From CBCYMI01 sp965183855 (GTDB taxonomy: Bacteria > Pseudomonadota > Alphaproteobacteria > Caulobacterales > Maricaulaceae), in the NCBI GenBank assembly GCA_965183855.1, contig CBCYMI010000029.1, positions 18,233 to 82,232 of the forward strand: a stretch of DNA of 64,000 nt, read 5' to 3'. A program made the translations under genes and the position numbers. The notes beneath the pieces were generated by a model, which did not search any database, was not told where the DNA came from, and saw only the letters and a program-made list of their open reading frames with translations. Positions 18,420-28,299 of the stretch are shown here, piece by piece. Numbering within the stretch: the first letter of the stretch is position 1; the number at the start of each line of letters is the position of its first letter.

Positions 18420-19408
18420 TGCATATTCCTGTTTTACTGACAGAAATTATTGGAGCAATGGATCCAGCGGATGGTGAAACATATATAGATGCCAGTTTTG
18501 GATTTGGAGGATATTCAAAAACATTATTGACTTCCGCTGATTGTCATGTGTTTGCGATTGACAGAGATCCAGATAGCAAGGTTTATGCAAACGCATTAAG
18601 TAAAGCGTTTCCTAATCATTTTCGATTTGTACAAAACAGATTTTCAGAGATAGAGGAATTAAGTATTCAAGCAGGTATAAAAACAGTTGATGGGATTGTA
18701 TTGGATATAGGTGTTTCTTCTATGCAGATTGATCAGGCAGAAAGAGGATTTTCCTTTATGCAAGACGGTCCACTTGATATGCGTATGTCAAAAAATGGGG
18801 AAACGGCAGCCGATATTATAAATCAATATACAGAAGATTCTTTAATACATGTTTTTAAAGAATATGGAGAAGAAAAAAAAGCACGTAAAATTGCACATTT
18901 GATTGTTAATGAGCGTCAGAAAAAACCAATTGAGACAACTTTTGATCTTGTTTCTCTGATTGAGCGTGTTTTAGGGCCTAAAAAACAGAAAATTCATCCT
19001 GCAACACGTATTTTTCAAGCGCTCAGGATTGCTGTAAATAATGAATTGGAAGAATTGGATTCTGTTTTAAATGCTGCAAAACATCTTTTAAAGCCAGGAG
19101 GAAGATTGGTTGTTGTTACGTTTCATTCACTGGAAGATAGAATTGTCAAACATTTTTTTCAAAAAGAATCTGGAAAAATCGTTAGAGGATCAAGATATTT
19201 ACCCGATTCTTTGAATCAAAATAAAATATCAAATTTTGAGTTGCCTAAATGTTGGAGAATCAAACCGTCGAAAGAAGAAATTGGCAAAAATCCAAGAGCT
19301 CGTTCTGCTGTTTTGAGATATGGATATAAGGCTCCTTTATTAGATCGCCAAATAAAACAAATGAAAAAACGGTTAACATTAGAAAGACTGAAAGCCATAA
19401 CATTATGA
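18419..19408 (+). CDS. rsmH: 16S rRNA m4C1402 methyltransferase
   Basis: S-adenosylmethionine-dependent methyltransferase (formerly MraW) acting on C1402 of 16S rRNA in the decoding centre. 329 residues. The SAM-binding motif DASFGFGGYS is at residues 24-33, the insert domain contains LDIGVSSMQID and RGFSFMQDGPLDMRM, and the C-terminal motif is VVVTFHSLEDRIVK. It overlaps ftsL by four bases, as is usual in the cluster. Confidence 0.96.
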   Translation: MHIPVLLTEIIGAMDPADGETYIDASFGFGGYSKTLLTSADCHVFAIDRDPDSKVYANALSKAFPNHFRFVQNRFSEIEELSIQAGIKTVDGIVLDIGVSSMQIDQAERGFSFMQDGPLDMRMSKNGETAADIINQYTEDSLIHVFKEYGEEKKARKIAHLIVNERQKKPIETTFDLVSLIERVLGPKKQKIHPATRIFQALRIAVNNELEELDSVLNAAKHLLKPGGRLVVVTFHSLEDRIVKHFFQKESGKIVRGSRYLPDSLNQNKISNFELPKCWRIKPSKEEIGKNPRARSAVLRYGYKAPLLDRQIKQMKKRLTLERLKAITL

Positions 19409-19713
19409 TACGTCTTGTCAATATAGGTTTGTTTTTATGTTTGCTGATCCTGATTACAGGTGTTTATTTTTTAAAATCAAACTCCAAAACGCTTCAAAAG
19501 GATATTTGGAGTCTAAAGCACAAAATTGAAAATGCACAATCTAATTCTGATGTTTTACGTGCAGAAATTGCACATTTAGAAAACCCAGAACGTCTATTTA
19601 GACTAGCAAAGCAATATTTGAATCTGGAACCGTATAATGACAAAAGATCGTTGAATGATGAAACCTTCAGATTTGTGATTAAAACAAGGATGATAAAGGA
19701 AGGCGAAGAATGA
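19405..19713 (+). CDS. ftsL: Cell division protein FtsL
   Basis: Small bitopic divisome protein, 102 residues. One membrane helix (VNIGLFLCLLILITGVYFL, residues 5-23) is followed by a periplasmic coiled-coil (KTLQKDIWSLKHKIENAQS and on) and the LENPERLFRLAKQYLNLEP segment seen in alphaproteobacterial FtsL. It acts with FtsB and FtsQ to activate FtsWI. Identity rests partly on position between rsmH and ftsI; it overlaps both by four bases. Confidence 0.9.
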   Translation: MIRLVNIGLFLCLLILITGVYFLKSNSKTLQKDIWSLKHKIENAQSNSDVLRAEIAHLENPERLFRLAKQYLNLEPYNDKRSLNDETFRFVIKTRMIKEGEE

Positions 19714-21422
19714 AATCGCTAAAAAATGGATTTAGAAATTCACTTTATACAGAAAATTTTGATGAAAAGATACGATTAAAAAGTCTTGAACAAAAAACGC
19801 GTACAGCATTAATTTCATCCAGAGGTAGAATTTTCTTTTTAGGTCTTGTTTTTTTGCTGGGATTTATTTTTATTGGTATTAGAGCAATCGAGATTGCTCT
19901 TGGTCCTGTTTCAAAACATGAGTATAAAAATATAGAAGCAAGCACTAAATCTCGTTTGGATATCGTAGATCGAAAAGGTGAATTGTTTGCAACGACAATA
20001 AAAACGTATTCTTTATATGCGAATCCTCGCAAAATTTGGGATGTCGAGGAAACCAGCCAGGCTGTTTTATCTGTGCTTCCCAATCTTGATGATAAAAAAC
20101 TAAAGTCAAAACTATCTTCAAAACGAGGGTTTGTCTGGATTGATAGAAATTTAACCCCTAGGCAAAAACATGCTATTTTTTCGCTTGGAATGCCAGGTCT
20201 ATCTTTTAAAGCAGAGCCTAAACGAATTTATCCAAGGGGACGTTTAGCATCCCATATTCTCGGATGGACCGATATTGACCTTAAAGGAATTGCTGGTATT
20301 GAACGATTCCTTGATCAGAAATTGACGGTATTAAACTCAGACTCCAGAGCTAAACCACTTGCGCTATCCATTGATATGAGTGTTCAGTTTTCTTTGGATC
20401 AGACCTTAAGAGAGGGAATAAAAAAATATCAGGCAAAAAGTGCGTCGGGATTAGTAATGAATGTAAATACAGGCGAGGTGTTAGGACTTGTTGCGTTGCC
20501 TGATTTTGATCCAAATGCACCTTTGGCTGTGACAGATTATGAACGTTTAAATAGAGCAAGCTTTGCCCTTTATGAAATGGGGTCAACTTTCAAGATTTAT
20601 ACCATTGCCCTTGCTTTGGAAACAGGAGCTGCAAAAGCAACAGATTTATTTGATGTTTCACGTCCAATGCGTGTCTCAGGACATGAAATCAGAGATCTTC
20701 ATCCAAGTGCTTATCCAATGACATTAGAAGAAATTTTTGTTCATTCATCTAATAAAGGAACTGTGCAATTGGCTCTTAAAACTGGTATTAGAGCGCAAAA
20801 AGACTTTTTACAGCGTCTAAATCTATTGAAAAAACCTTCTATAGAACTTTATGAAAATGCAACCCCTTTATTTTCTAAGAACTGGGGATTTTTAGAATCT
20901 GCTACGATTTCATATGGTCATGGAATCTCTGTTTCCTTATTATCACATGCAGCAGCAATTGCGGCATGTGTAAATGGTGGAGAATATATTAAACCAACAA
21001 TCTTAAAAAGGGAAGCTGGAAGTATGTATTCAAAAAGGCGTGTGATTTCTTCTGCGACAAGCCATACCTTAGTTGAAATTATGCGTAAAACAGTAGAAGA
21101 AGGCACAGGACGTAAAGCCGAAATTGAAGGGTATAATATAGCAGGGAAAACGGGATCTGCTGAAAAGCCTGGAATTGATGGATATCAAAAAAAGAAACTG
21201 ATTTCTTCTTTTATTGCTGTTTTTCCTTCTCAAAATCCCAAATATCTGGTTGCAGTTCTTTATGATGAGCCCCAACCTGGATCTGAAACACATGGACAGA
21301 TTACAGCAGGGTGGAATGCAGCACCAACAGTTAAAAACATTATTAAACGAATAGCTCCCGTATTGGGTGTAAAAAGAAATATAATCCATCAACATAATAT
21401 TATTCAGGCAGGACTGAATTGA
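19710..21422 (+). CDS. ftsI: Septal peptidoglycan transpeptidase FtsI (PBP3)
   Basis: Class B penicillin-binding protein that cross-links septal peptidoglycan, working with FtsW. 570 residues with a single membrane helix (IFFLGLVFLLGFIFIGIRAI, about residues 41-60), a dimerisation domain, and a transpeptidase domain. The active-site triad is seen as S292-T-F-K295 (in EMGSTFK), S346-S-N348 and K480-T-G482 (AGKTGSAEKPG). The four-base overlap with ftsL indicates coupled translation. Confidence 0.96.
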   Translation: MKSLKNGFRNSLYTENFDEKIRLKSLEQKTRTALISSRGRIFFLGLVFLLGFIFIGIRAIEIALGPVSKHEYKNIEASTKSRLDIVDRKGELFATTIKTYSLYANPRKIWDVEETSQAVLSVLPNLDDKKLKSKLSSKRGFVWIDRNLTPRQKHAIFSLGMPGLSFKAEPKRIYPRGRLASHILGWTDIDLKGIAGIERFLDQKLTVLNSDSRAKPLALSIDMSVQFSLDQTLREGIKKYQAKSASGLVMNVNTGEVLGLVALPDFDPNAPLAVTDYERLNRASFALYEMGSTFKIYTIALALETGAAKATDLFDVSRPMRVSGHEIRDLHPSAYPMTLEEIFVHSSNKGTVQLALKTGIRAQKDFLQRLNLLKKPSIELYENATPLFSKNWGFLESATISYGHGISVSLLSHAAAIAACVNGGEYIKPTILKREAGSMYSKRRVISSATSHTLVEIMRKTVEEGTGRKAEIEGYNIAGKTGSAEKPGIDGYQKKKLISSFIAVFPSQNPKYLVAVLYDEPQPGSETHGQITAGWNAAPTVKNIIKRIAPVLGVKRNIIHQHNIIQAGLN

Positions 21423-21433
21423 AGGAAATATAA

Positions 21434-22999
21434 ATGAAACTGGCACATTTATTATCAGAAAAAAATTTAGCTGACGAGATTGTAGAGATAGAGATTAAAG
21501 GCTTAGCAATTAATAGCAGAGATGTTAGGTCTGATTATTTGTTTGCAGCAATCAAAGGAAATATCAATGATGGCAGGAATTATATTCAACAAGCAATTAA
21601 GCAAGGTGCGAAATTAATCTTAACACACAAACCTGACTTTCCTTCAAAATTGGATCAGGATTTTCAAAAAAAGGATTCATATTACAGATTAACACATCAT
21701 AATGGAAGCATGTTGGAAATAAAAGAAGAGGTGGTGTATGTTTATACTGAAAATCCAAGAAAACTGATTTCGGAAATAGCCGCTAGATATTATCAGTATC
21801 AACCTGATAATATCGCTGCCATCACAGGTACAAATGGTAAAACATCGACTGTGGAGTTTTTAAGGCAGATTTGGAAATTTGGAGGCTATCAGTCTGCAAG
21901 CATTGGTACGTTGGGGGTTTGTTCCTCTCGGTTTCAGCAAAAATTAGAGCATACAACCCCAAATGCTATTCAATTGCATGAGGTTTTGGCACAGTTAAAG
22001 CAGAAGAAAATAACACATTTAGCCTTTGAAGCATCCAGTCATGGTTTATCTCAACATCGAATAGATCACGTTAATATAGATATTGCGGGCTTTACCAATT
22101 TAACACAGGATCATTTTGATTATCATCCTGACATGGAACATTATTTTAAGGCAAAATTGACTTTATTTAAAGATATTTCTTCATCTAAAATGCCTGCTGT
22201 GATTTGTATTGATGATAAATGGGGCAGGCGTTTGTCTCAATTGTTAAAACAGGAAAATAGATCTGTTTTTACGATTGGCTGGTCTGGAGAAGATATTAAA
22301 ATATGTGAGGTTCTTCCGACATCTTCCACACAACAAATTGAAATTCTCTATCAAGGCAACAGAAAGAAACTAATCTTGCCTTTAGTTGGTGAATTTCAGG
22401 TTTTAAATGCACTTATGGCTGCAGGAATAGCAATTATGCTTGGGATGAAACCAGATGATGTTTTTCAATCGATTGAAGTTTTGAAAGGTATTTCAGGTAG
22501 AATTGAGCATGTGGATCATACTAATAATGGCGCAGGCATTTTTATAGATTTTGCACATACACCTGATGGGTTAGATAAGGTTTTAAGAGCATTAAGACCA
22601 CATACAAGGGAAAAGCTTTATCTGGTTTTTGGATGTGGAGGCAATCGAGATCCATCTAAAAGAGCAAAAATGGGAAAAATTGCAGATAAACTGGCAGATT
22701 GTGTTTTTATCACAGATGATAATCCGCGTGATGAGCCAGCTGATCAGATTAGAAAAGAAATTTTATCTTCAGCACCAAATGCAATTGAAATTGCAGATCG
22801 GAAACAGGCAATTTATCATGCCATCTCTCTGTTACAATCAGGAGATAATCTAGTCATTGCTGGAAAAGGACATGAAACAGTTCAGATTATTGGTAAAAAA
22901 ACGATTCCATTTTCAGATTTTAACACTGTAAAAGAAGGTTTGAAGGATCAAGAAAAAGAGTATTCGAATCCAGTTATTACGAATAAGAGTTTTGTATGA
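21434..22999 (+). CDS. murE: UDP-MurNAc-L-Ala-D-Glu:meso-DAP ligase
   Basis: Cytoplasmic ATP-dependent Mur ligase adding the third residue of the peptide stem. 521 residues, with the P-loop ITGTNGKTSTVEF near residues 131-138 and GFTNLTQDHFDYHP. The specificity motif D429-N-P-R432 (ITDDNPRDEP) is the known marker for meso-diaminopimelate, so the organism has Gram-negative type peptidoglycan. It overlaps murF by four bases. Confidence 0.96.
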   Translation: MKLAHLLSEKNLADEIVEIEIKGLAINSRDVRSDYLFAAIKGNINDGRNYIQQAIKQGAKLILTHKPDFPSKLDQDFQKKDSYYRLTHHNGSMLEIKEEVVYVYTENPRKLISEIAARYYQYQPDNIAAITGTNGKTSTVEFLRQIWKFGGYQSASIGTLGVCSSRFQQKLEHTTPNAIQLHEVLAQLKQKKITHLAFEASSHGLSQHRIDHVNIDIAGFTNLTQDHFDYHPDMEHYFKAKLTLFKDISSSKMPAVICIDDKWGRRLSQLLKQENRSVFTIGWSGEDIKICEVLPTSSTQQIEILYQGNRKKLILPLVGEFQVLNALMAAGIAIMLGMKPDDVFQSIEVLKGISGRIEHVDHTNNGAGIFIDFAHTPDGLDKVLRALRPHTREKLYLVFGCGGNRDPSKRAKMGKIADKLADCVFITDDNPRDEPADQIRKEILSSAPNAIEIADRKQAIYHAISLLQSGDNLVIAGKGHETVQIIGKKTIPFSDFNTVKEGLKDQEKEYSNPVITNKSFV

Positions 23000-24384
23000 A
23001 ACAAGTATTATGGACGTCTGAACAGGCGAAATCTGCGAGTAAAGGGGTTTTAATTCCTGATATGCCTTGGCAGGCAAATGGAATTAGTATTGATACCAGA
23101 ACCCTTAACGGAGGAGATTTGTTTATTGCTCTTAAGGATAAAAGAGATGGGCATGCATTTATTGAGCATGCATTTAAAGCAGGAGCAAGTGCCGCTTTGA
23201 CAGAAAAAATACATCCTGCAGGTCCTTGTCTCGTTGTTGAAAACAGTTTTAAAGCAGTATATGACTTAGCAGTATATGCTCGTAATAGAAGTGCTGCATT
23301 ACGGATTGCAGTAACGGGGAGTGTTGGAAAAACAACAATTAAAGAAATGCTTGGAAATGTTTTTAAAAATAAAGGGTTAACACATATAAGTTTACGTTCT
23401 TTTAACAATCATATAGGTGTTCCTGTTTCGCTTGCAACCCTTGCCGAACAAGCAAAATATGGTGTTTTTGAAATTGGTATGAATCATGCGGGAGAAATCC
23501 AATCTTTATCTGAACTGGTTAAACCAGACATTACATTGATTAGTAAAATTGCACCTGCACATTTAGCACATTTTAAGTCTATAGATGAGATTGTTGACGC
23601 AAAATCAGAAGTTTTTATGGGGCAGAGTATAAATGGTGTTGCTGTTTTAAACAGAGATCAACCTTATTATGATCGTCTTTCAAAATATGCCAAATCAAAA
23701 AAATTACATATTATCAGTTTTGGTAAACATCAAAATGCAGATGTCAGACTTATCGAGTTTTATCAGGATAATCAACAAGCCAGAGGAAGTATTTATTATC
23801 AGAATGAAACAACAGAATTTACATTAAATACGGTTGGTGCGCATTTTGGAGAAAATGCCAATGCTGTGTTTGCAATTGCGCTTGTTTCAGGGCTTGACTT
23901 ACAAGAGATATCAAATTCATTGAATGGATTTTTACCCATAACAGGGCGAGGGCAGATCCATTTGTTTGATATCCAGGGAAAATCCATAACCGTTATTGAT
24001 GAATCGTATAATGCAAATCCTGAATCAATGCGATCAGCACTGAATATATTAGGGTGCTATCAAACGATATTGCCAGCAAAAAAAACACGTAAAATTGCTG
24101 TTTTAGGAGATATGCTTGAATTGGGATGTCAGGCTGAACTTTTTCACAGGGAAATTGTCGATATCCTTGTTGAACAAGAGATTGACATCCTAATTGCTTG
24201 TGGTCAGTTCATGAAGCATTTATGGCAAAGTGCTCCAGAAAAAATGCGATTTGCTTTGGTAGATAATGCAGATCAGGCAAGTCATGCCTTAAATTCCATT
24301 CTTGAAGATGGAGATATTATTTTAGTTAAGGCATCAAATAGTATGAATTTAAAAACTGTTATTGAGGGATTAAGGCAAGAATGA
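22996..24384 (+). CDS. murF: UDP-MurNAc-tripeptide:D-Ala-D-Ala ligase
   Basis: Adds the D-alanyl-D-alanine dipeptide to complete the UDP-MurNAc-pentapeptide. 462 residues. Visible motifs are the N-terminal uridine-domain segment SIDTRTLNGGDLFIALKD, the P-loop TGSVGKTTIKEML with the ATP lysine near residue 112, GVFEIGMNHAGEI and DESYNANPESM. The stop overlaps the start of a 45-codon ORF that leads into mraY. Confidence 0.96.
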   Translation: MKQVLWTSEQAKSASKGVLIPDMPWQANGISIDTRTLNGGDLFIALKDKRDGHAFIEHAFKAGASAALTEKIHPAGPCLVVENSFKAVYDLAVYARNRSAALRIAVTGSVGKTTIKEMLGNVFKNKGLTHISLRSFNNHIGVPVSLATLAEQAKYGVFEIGMNHAGEIQSLSELVKPDITLISKIAPAHLAHFKSIDEIVDAKSEVFMGQSINGVAVLNRDQPYYDRLSKYAKSKKLHIISFGKHQNADVRLIEFYQDNQQARGSIYYQNETTEFTLNTVGAHFGENANAVFAIALVSGLDLQEISNSLNGFLPITGRGQIHLFDIQGKSITVIDESYNANPESMRSALNILGCYQTILPAKKTRKIAVLGDMLELGCQAELFHREIVDILVEQEIDILIACGQFMKHLWQSAPEKMRFALVDNADQASHALNSILEDGDIILVKASNSMNLKTVIEGLRQE

Positions 24385-24518
24385 AAACCCGTTTGAAAAT
24401 TAGGAATAGAGAGATGAAATCTCATTTTAAAACTCAAAAAATAAATGAATTAAAACATGCTTTTTATCAATTAAATCGAGTGTGTTCATCATGTTTGGAG
24501 CGCCTATATGTTTTATGA
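24381..24518 (+). CDS. Possible small basic protein between murF and mraY
   Basis: A 45-residue frame starting MKTRLKIRNREMKSHFKTQK, rich in Lys and Arg, with a CSSC motif near the end. Its ATG overlaps the murF stop (ATGA) and its stop lies inside the mraY start region, so it fills the only gap of more than 100 bp within the murE-murG stretch. I recognise no family. It could be a coupling ORF that lets ribosomes reach mraY, or chance. Confidence 0.3.
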   Translation: MKTRLKIRNREMKSHFKTQKINELKHAFYQLNRVCSSCLERLYVL

Positions 24519-25608
24519 ATTATCAAAAATATTTGGAGATGAGTTTCAGTTTTTTAATCTGTTTCGCTATATTACATTCCGCACGGGTGGGGCAATGATG
24601 ACGGCTATTTTATTTACTTTTATAACAGGTCCTTTTTTAATCAAATGGCTATCAAGGTTTCAAATGGAAGGTCAACCTATTAGAAAAGATGGTCCCAAAC
24701 AGCATATTATTGAAAAAGCAGGAACGCCGACAATGGGAGGGATTCTGATCTTATTATCCTTAACCATAAGTGCCTTGTTATGGTCAGATTTAAAAAACTC
24801 TTATGTATGGATTGTTTTACTGGTTACTCTTTTATTTGGAATGATTGGATTTGCAGATGATTATTTAAAAGTCATCAAACGATGTGCATCTGGTCTTAAT
24901 GGTAAAATTAAACTGGCATTGGAAATCATTATTTCCGTGTTTGCCGTTTATGCATTAATCCAGTTAATGCCAGATCAGCCTGAAGGGATAAAAACATCCT
25001 TGCTGTTTCCTTTTTTCAAATCCCTGTTTATTCCTCTGGGTTTATTTGGATATCTTGCCTTTGGAAGCTTTGTTATTTCAGGCAGTGCAAATGCTGTTAA
25101 TCTTACAGATGGCTTGGATGGTTTGGCAATTGCGCCTGTTATGATTGCGGCGGCTTCATTTGGATTTATTGCATATTTGGTTGGAAATGATGTTTTTGCA
25201 CATTATTTACAAATACAATTTGTTCCAGGTGTTGGAGAGCTTTCAGTCTTTTTTGGAGCCTTATTAGGGGCAGGGCTTGGTTTTCTATGGTTTAATGCGC
25301 CTCCTGCAATGGTATTTATGGGAGATACAGGCTCTCTTTCTTTAGGAGGAGCTTTGGGGGTAATTGCAGTTGCAACAAAGCATGAAATTGTTCTGTCAAT
25401 TATTGGTGGTTTGTTTGTACTAGAAACGGTGTCTGTTATCGTTCAGGTGATTTGTTTTAAATTGACTGGAAAGCGTTTTTTTCGAATGGCGCCTATACAT
25501 CATCATTTTGAGAGTTTAGGCTGGAAAGAATCCACAATTGTAATTAGATTTTGGATTATTGCCATCATTTTAGCATTAATTGGATTATCAACACTGAAGT
25601 TAAGATAA
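24508..25608 (+). CDS. mraY: Phospho-MurNAc-pentapeptide transferase
   Basis: Integral membrane enzyme that moves phospho-MurNAc-pentapeptide to undecaprenyl phosphate, making lipid I. 366 residues with about ten membrane helices. Catalytic aspartates are seen in FADDYLKV and NLTDGLDGLA, with further signatures AGTPTMGGILILLS, PAMVFMGDTGSLSLGGALG and the histidine-rich APIHHHFE loop near the C-terminus. Confidence 0.97.
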   Translation: MFYELSKIFGDEFQFFNLFRYITFRTGGAMMTAILFTFITGPFLIKWLSRFQMEGQPIRKDGPKQHIIEKAGTPTMGGILILLSLTISALLWSDLKNSYVWIVLLVTLLFGMIGFADDYLKVIKRCASGLNGKIKLALEIIISVFAVYALIQLMPDQPEGIKTSLLFPFFKSLFIPLGLFGYLAFGSFVISGSANAVNLTDGLDGLAIAPVMIAAASFGFIAYLVGNDVFAHYLQIQFVPGVGELSVFFGALLGAGLGFLWFNAPPAMVFMGDTGSLSLGGALGVIAVATKHEIVLSIIGGLFVLETVSVIVQVICFKLTGKRFFRMAPIHHHFESLGWKESTIVIRFWIIAIILALIGLSTLKLR

Positions 25609-25619
25609 AGGCATAAAAA

Positions 25620-27188
25620 ATGATTAGCTTGGATTTATATTGTGGAAAAAAAATTGCAATTCTTGGACTTGGACGTTCGGGAATGGCTTCTGCAAGAGCT
25701 CTGAAAGCAGGAGGCGCAGAGCTTATTGTTTGGGATGATCAAAAACCAGCAAGAGAAAACGCAAAACAAGAAGGGTTTGCACTGGTTGATTTTTCGAAAG
25801 AAACGCATTTGGAAACAATAGAGTATTTAATTTTATCTCCAGGAATTATACATCAGGGAGAAAAAAAACATCCTATTGTTGCTCTTGCCCAAAAGAAATC
25901 AATCCCTGTAATGGGTGATCTTGAATTGTTTGCACATTATTTGAATCATCAGATTCCAAAAGAAAACAGACCTAAACTAGTTGTTATTACAGGTTCTAAT
26001 GGAAAATCAACAACCACAGCTTTAATTAGTCATATTCTGAAATCATCCAATCGTCATGTTCAGATGGGTGGAAATATCGGGATTCCCGTTTTGGAGCTCG
26101 AAATGATTGGAAGTGAGGGAGTTTATGTTATTGAAGCTTCTTCTTATCAATTAAGTCTAACTCAAACACTCAAGCCTGATCTTGCGGTCTGGCTCAATAT
26201 TGCTTCAGATCATATAGAATATCATGGTTCATTAGAGGCATATATCTTAGCGAAAGAGAATTTATTTTTGTCTCAAGAGAAAGGAGATCATATCATTATT
26301 GGCGTAGACGATCCAGCAAGCCAAAGAATATGTACAGAATTATTCTCTAAAAGTAAGGCAAAAATTATTCCGATATCGTCCAGGCGTGCTTTGGCAAGTG
26401 GGGTTCATATAACAGGAGGGATTTTATGGGATGCAATGGCAGCAGAAGCAAGACAAATTCTAAATGTTCAGACCGAAATTGACACGTTAAAAGGAAGGCA
26501 TAACGCACAAAACCTGGCTGCAAGTTATGCAGTTTGTCAAATTTTAAAACTATCCAAAAAAAGAATTACAGATTCTTTATCAAGCTTTAAGAATCTTCCA
26601 CACAGAATGGAGATTGTTGGAAACTTCTTGAATATTCTATATATAAATGATTCAAAGGCAACGAATATTGCTGCAACAATTCAGGCTTTAAAAGCCTATC
26701 GCACAGTATACTGGATCGCTGGAGGTCAACCCAAAAAAGAAAATTATGAAACGCTAAAAACTGAATTAAACCATGTTCAAAGAATTTACCTGATAGGAGA
26801 AGCAAGTGCGAGCATGAAATCAGCATATGAAACGGTTAAACCAGTTAAGGAAGTGAAAACACTTGATCGTGCTGTGGCTATGGCAACATATGACGCATTG
26901 AAGGAAAAGTATAAAAACCCTGTTATTTTATTCTCTCCTGCATGTGCTTCTTTTGATCAATATAAAAATTTTGAAGAAAGAGGAAATAATTTTAAGCATA
27001 TTATTACCCAGGTTCAACACGCTTGTTCAGTTTCTGAACATAAAAAGAACTCTAGACAAAAAAATAAAAAGCAACAGAAAATACATTCCTCTTCCATAGA
27101 TCCAGATGGTGCCAAAAAGGAATCAAATTTATCTGATCGGGCAGATCATGGAGAAAAACCATATGACTTTAGAGCTTCAGCAATTTAA
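25620..27188 (+). CDS. murD: UDP-MurNAc-L-Ala:D-Glu ligase with basic C-terminal tail
   Basis: Adds D-glutamate to UDP-MurNAc-L-alanine. 522 residues. N-terminal dinucleotide-like motif AILGLGRSGMASARALKAGG, P-loop ITGSNGKSTTTALI with lysine near residue 129, and DHIEYHGSLEAY are present. The core family fold ends around residue 470 (KNFEERGNNFKHII); about 50 further residues are Lys/Ser-rich and read through the ftsW start region, so the stop overlaps ftsW by 26 bases. The tail has no known domain. Confidence 0.95.
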   Translation: MISLDLYCGKKIAILGLGRSGMASARALKAGGAELIVWDDQKPARENAKQEGFALVDFSKETHLETIEYLILSPGIIHQGEKKHPIVALAQKKSIPVMGDLELFAHYLNHQIPKENRPKLVVITGSNGKSTTTALISHILKSSNRHVQMGGNIGIPVLELEMIGSEGVYVIEASSYQLSLTQTLKPDLAVWLNIASDHIEYHGSLEAYILAKENLFLSQEKGDHIIIGVDDPASQRICTELFSKSKAKIIPISSRRALASGVHITGGILWDAMAAEARQILNVQTEIDTLKGRHNAQNLAASYAVCQILKLSKKRITDSLSSFKNLPHRMEIVGNFLNILYINDSKATNIAATIQALKAYRTVYWIAGGQPKKENYETLKTELNHVQRIYLIGEASASMKSAYETVKPVKEVKTLDRAVAMATYDALKEKYKNPVILFSPACASFDQYKNFEERGNNFKHIITQVQHACSVSEHKKNSRQKNKKQQKIHSSSIDPDGAKKESNLSDRADHGEKPYDFRASAI

Positions 27189-28266
27189 AACTGTGTTCAT
27201 AGGTTGGGCAAGAAGTATTGACCGAATGACGTTATTTTCAGTTTTAATTCTGATTGTTATTGGATTAATGCTTTCTATGGCAGCAAGCCCCGCAGCTGCA
27301 AATCGGCTTGATCTTTCAAATTCATTTTATTTTTTTTACAGGCATGCTGTTTATGCCTTTATATCGGTTATAATTTTACTTTTTGTATCCATGCTAAATA
27401 GAAAAAATGCGTTTAGACTGGCTTTTTTATTATTAATAGCATCATTGACTTTGATGATCATAACTATTTTTTTGGGATATGAAGTAAAAGGAGCTCAAAG
27501 ATGGCTTCGTTTGGGTAGCTTATCTATACAACCCTCTGAATTTTTAAAGCCTGCCTTTATTGTTTCTGTAAGTTGGATGCTCGCATTAGCCCGAAAGGAT
27601 AGCCAGTTTCCAGGGTCAATTCTTGCGTTTATTCTTTATTTATTTACCGTTTTGCTTTTGGCAATGCAGCCTGATATTGGACAGACTATTTTAATTACCA
27701 TTACGCTCTCTGTTCTATTTTTTTGTGCGGGACTTTCCTGGAGATGGATTGTTTTACTTGTTTTTTTGGTTGGAATAGGTAGTGGTTTGATTTTTGTTAA
27801 TTTCTCACATGTTTCATCAAGAATAGAAAGTTTTTTAAACCCTGGACAAAATGATACATATCAAATTGACAAAGCAACGGAGGCAATTTCAACGGGAGGT
27901 CTTCTTGGTCAGGGACCTGGAGAAGGGCAGATTAAACATCAATTGCCAGATGCGCACACTGATTTTATCTTTTCTGTTGCAGCAGAAGAGTTCGGATTAA
28001 TTGCATCATTAACATTAATCGGTATGGTTGCTTTTTTAGTATATCGTGGCTTTACAGGCGCATTAAGGCAATCTGATTTACAGGCACAATTAGCCGCTGC
28101 AGGGTTAACAGCATTATTTGGGCTTCAGGCATCGATTAATTTTGCCGTTAATCTCGGTATGATTCCTCCAAAAGGAATGACGTTACCATTTATATCCTAT
28201 GGAGGATCTTCATTGATTTCTCTTGCGTTTACAGGTGGTTTTTTATTAGTGTTCACCCGTAAATAA
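27163..28266 (+). CDS. ftsW: Septal lipid II glycosyltransferase FtsW
   Basis: SEDS-family polymerase that, with FtsI, builds septal glycan strands. About 367 residues and ten membrane helices. Family motifs are EVKGAQRWLRLGSLSIQPSE (with FLKP), AMQPDIGQT, and the C-terminal INFAVNLGMIPPKGMTLPFI and SYGGSS. The frame is open up to 27106, but ATG 27163 has a GGAG nine bases upstream and gives the usual short N-terminal tail before the first helix. ATG 27148 is an alternative. Confidence 0.94.
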   Translation: MTLELQQFKTVFIGWARSIDRMTLFSVLILIVIGLMLSMAASPAAANRLDLSNSFYFFYRHAVYAFISVIILLFVSMLNRKNAFRLAFLLLIASLTLMIITIFLGYEVKGAQRWLRLGSLSIQPSEFLKPAFIVSVSWMLALARKDSQFPGSILAFILYLFTVLLLAMQPDIGQTILITITLSVLFFCAGLSWRWIVLLVFLVGIGSGLIFVNFSHVSSRIESFLNPGQNDTYQIDKATEAISTGGLLGQGPGEGQIKHQLPDAHTDFIFSVAAEEFGLIASLTLIGMVAFLVYRGFTGALRQSDLQAQLAAAGLTALFGLQASINFAVNLGMIPPKGMTLPFISYGGSSLISLAFTGGFLLVFTRK

Positions 28267-28299
28267 CAGTTTCGAAACAGATTGGGAGATTTAGATAAA

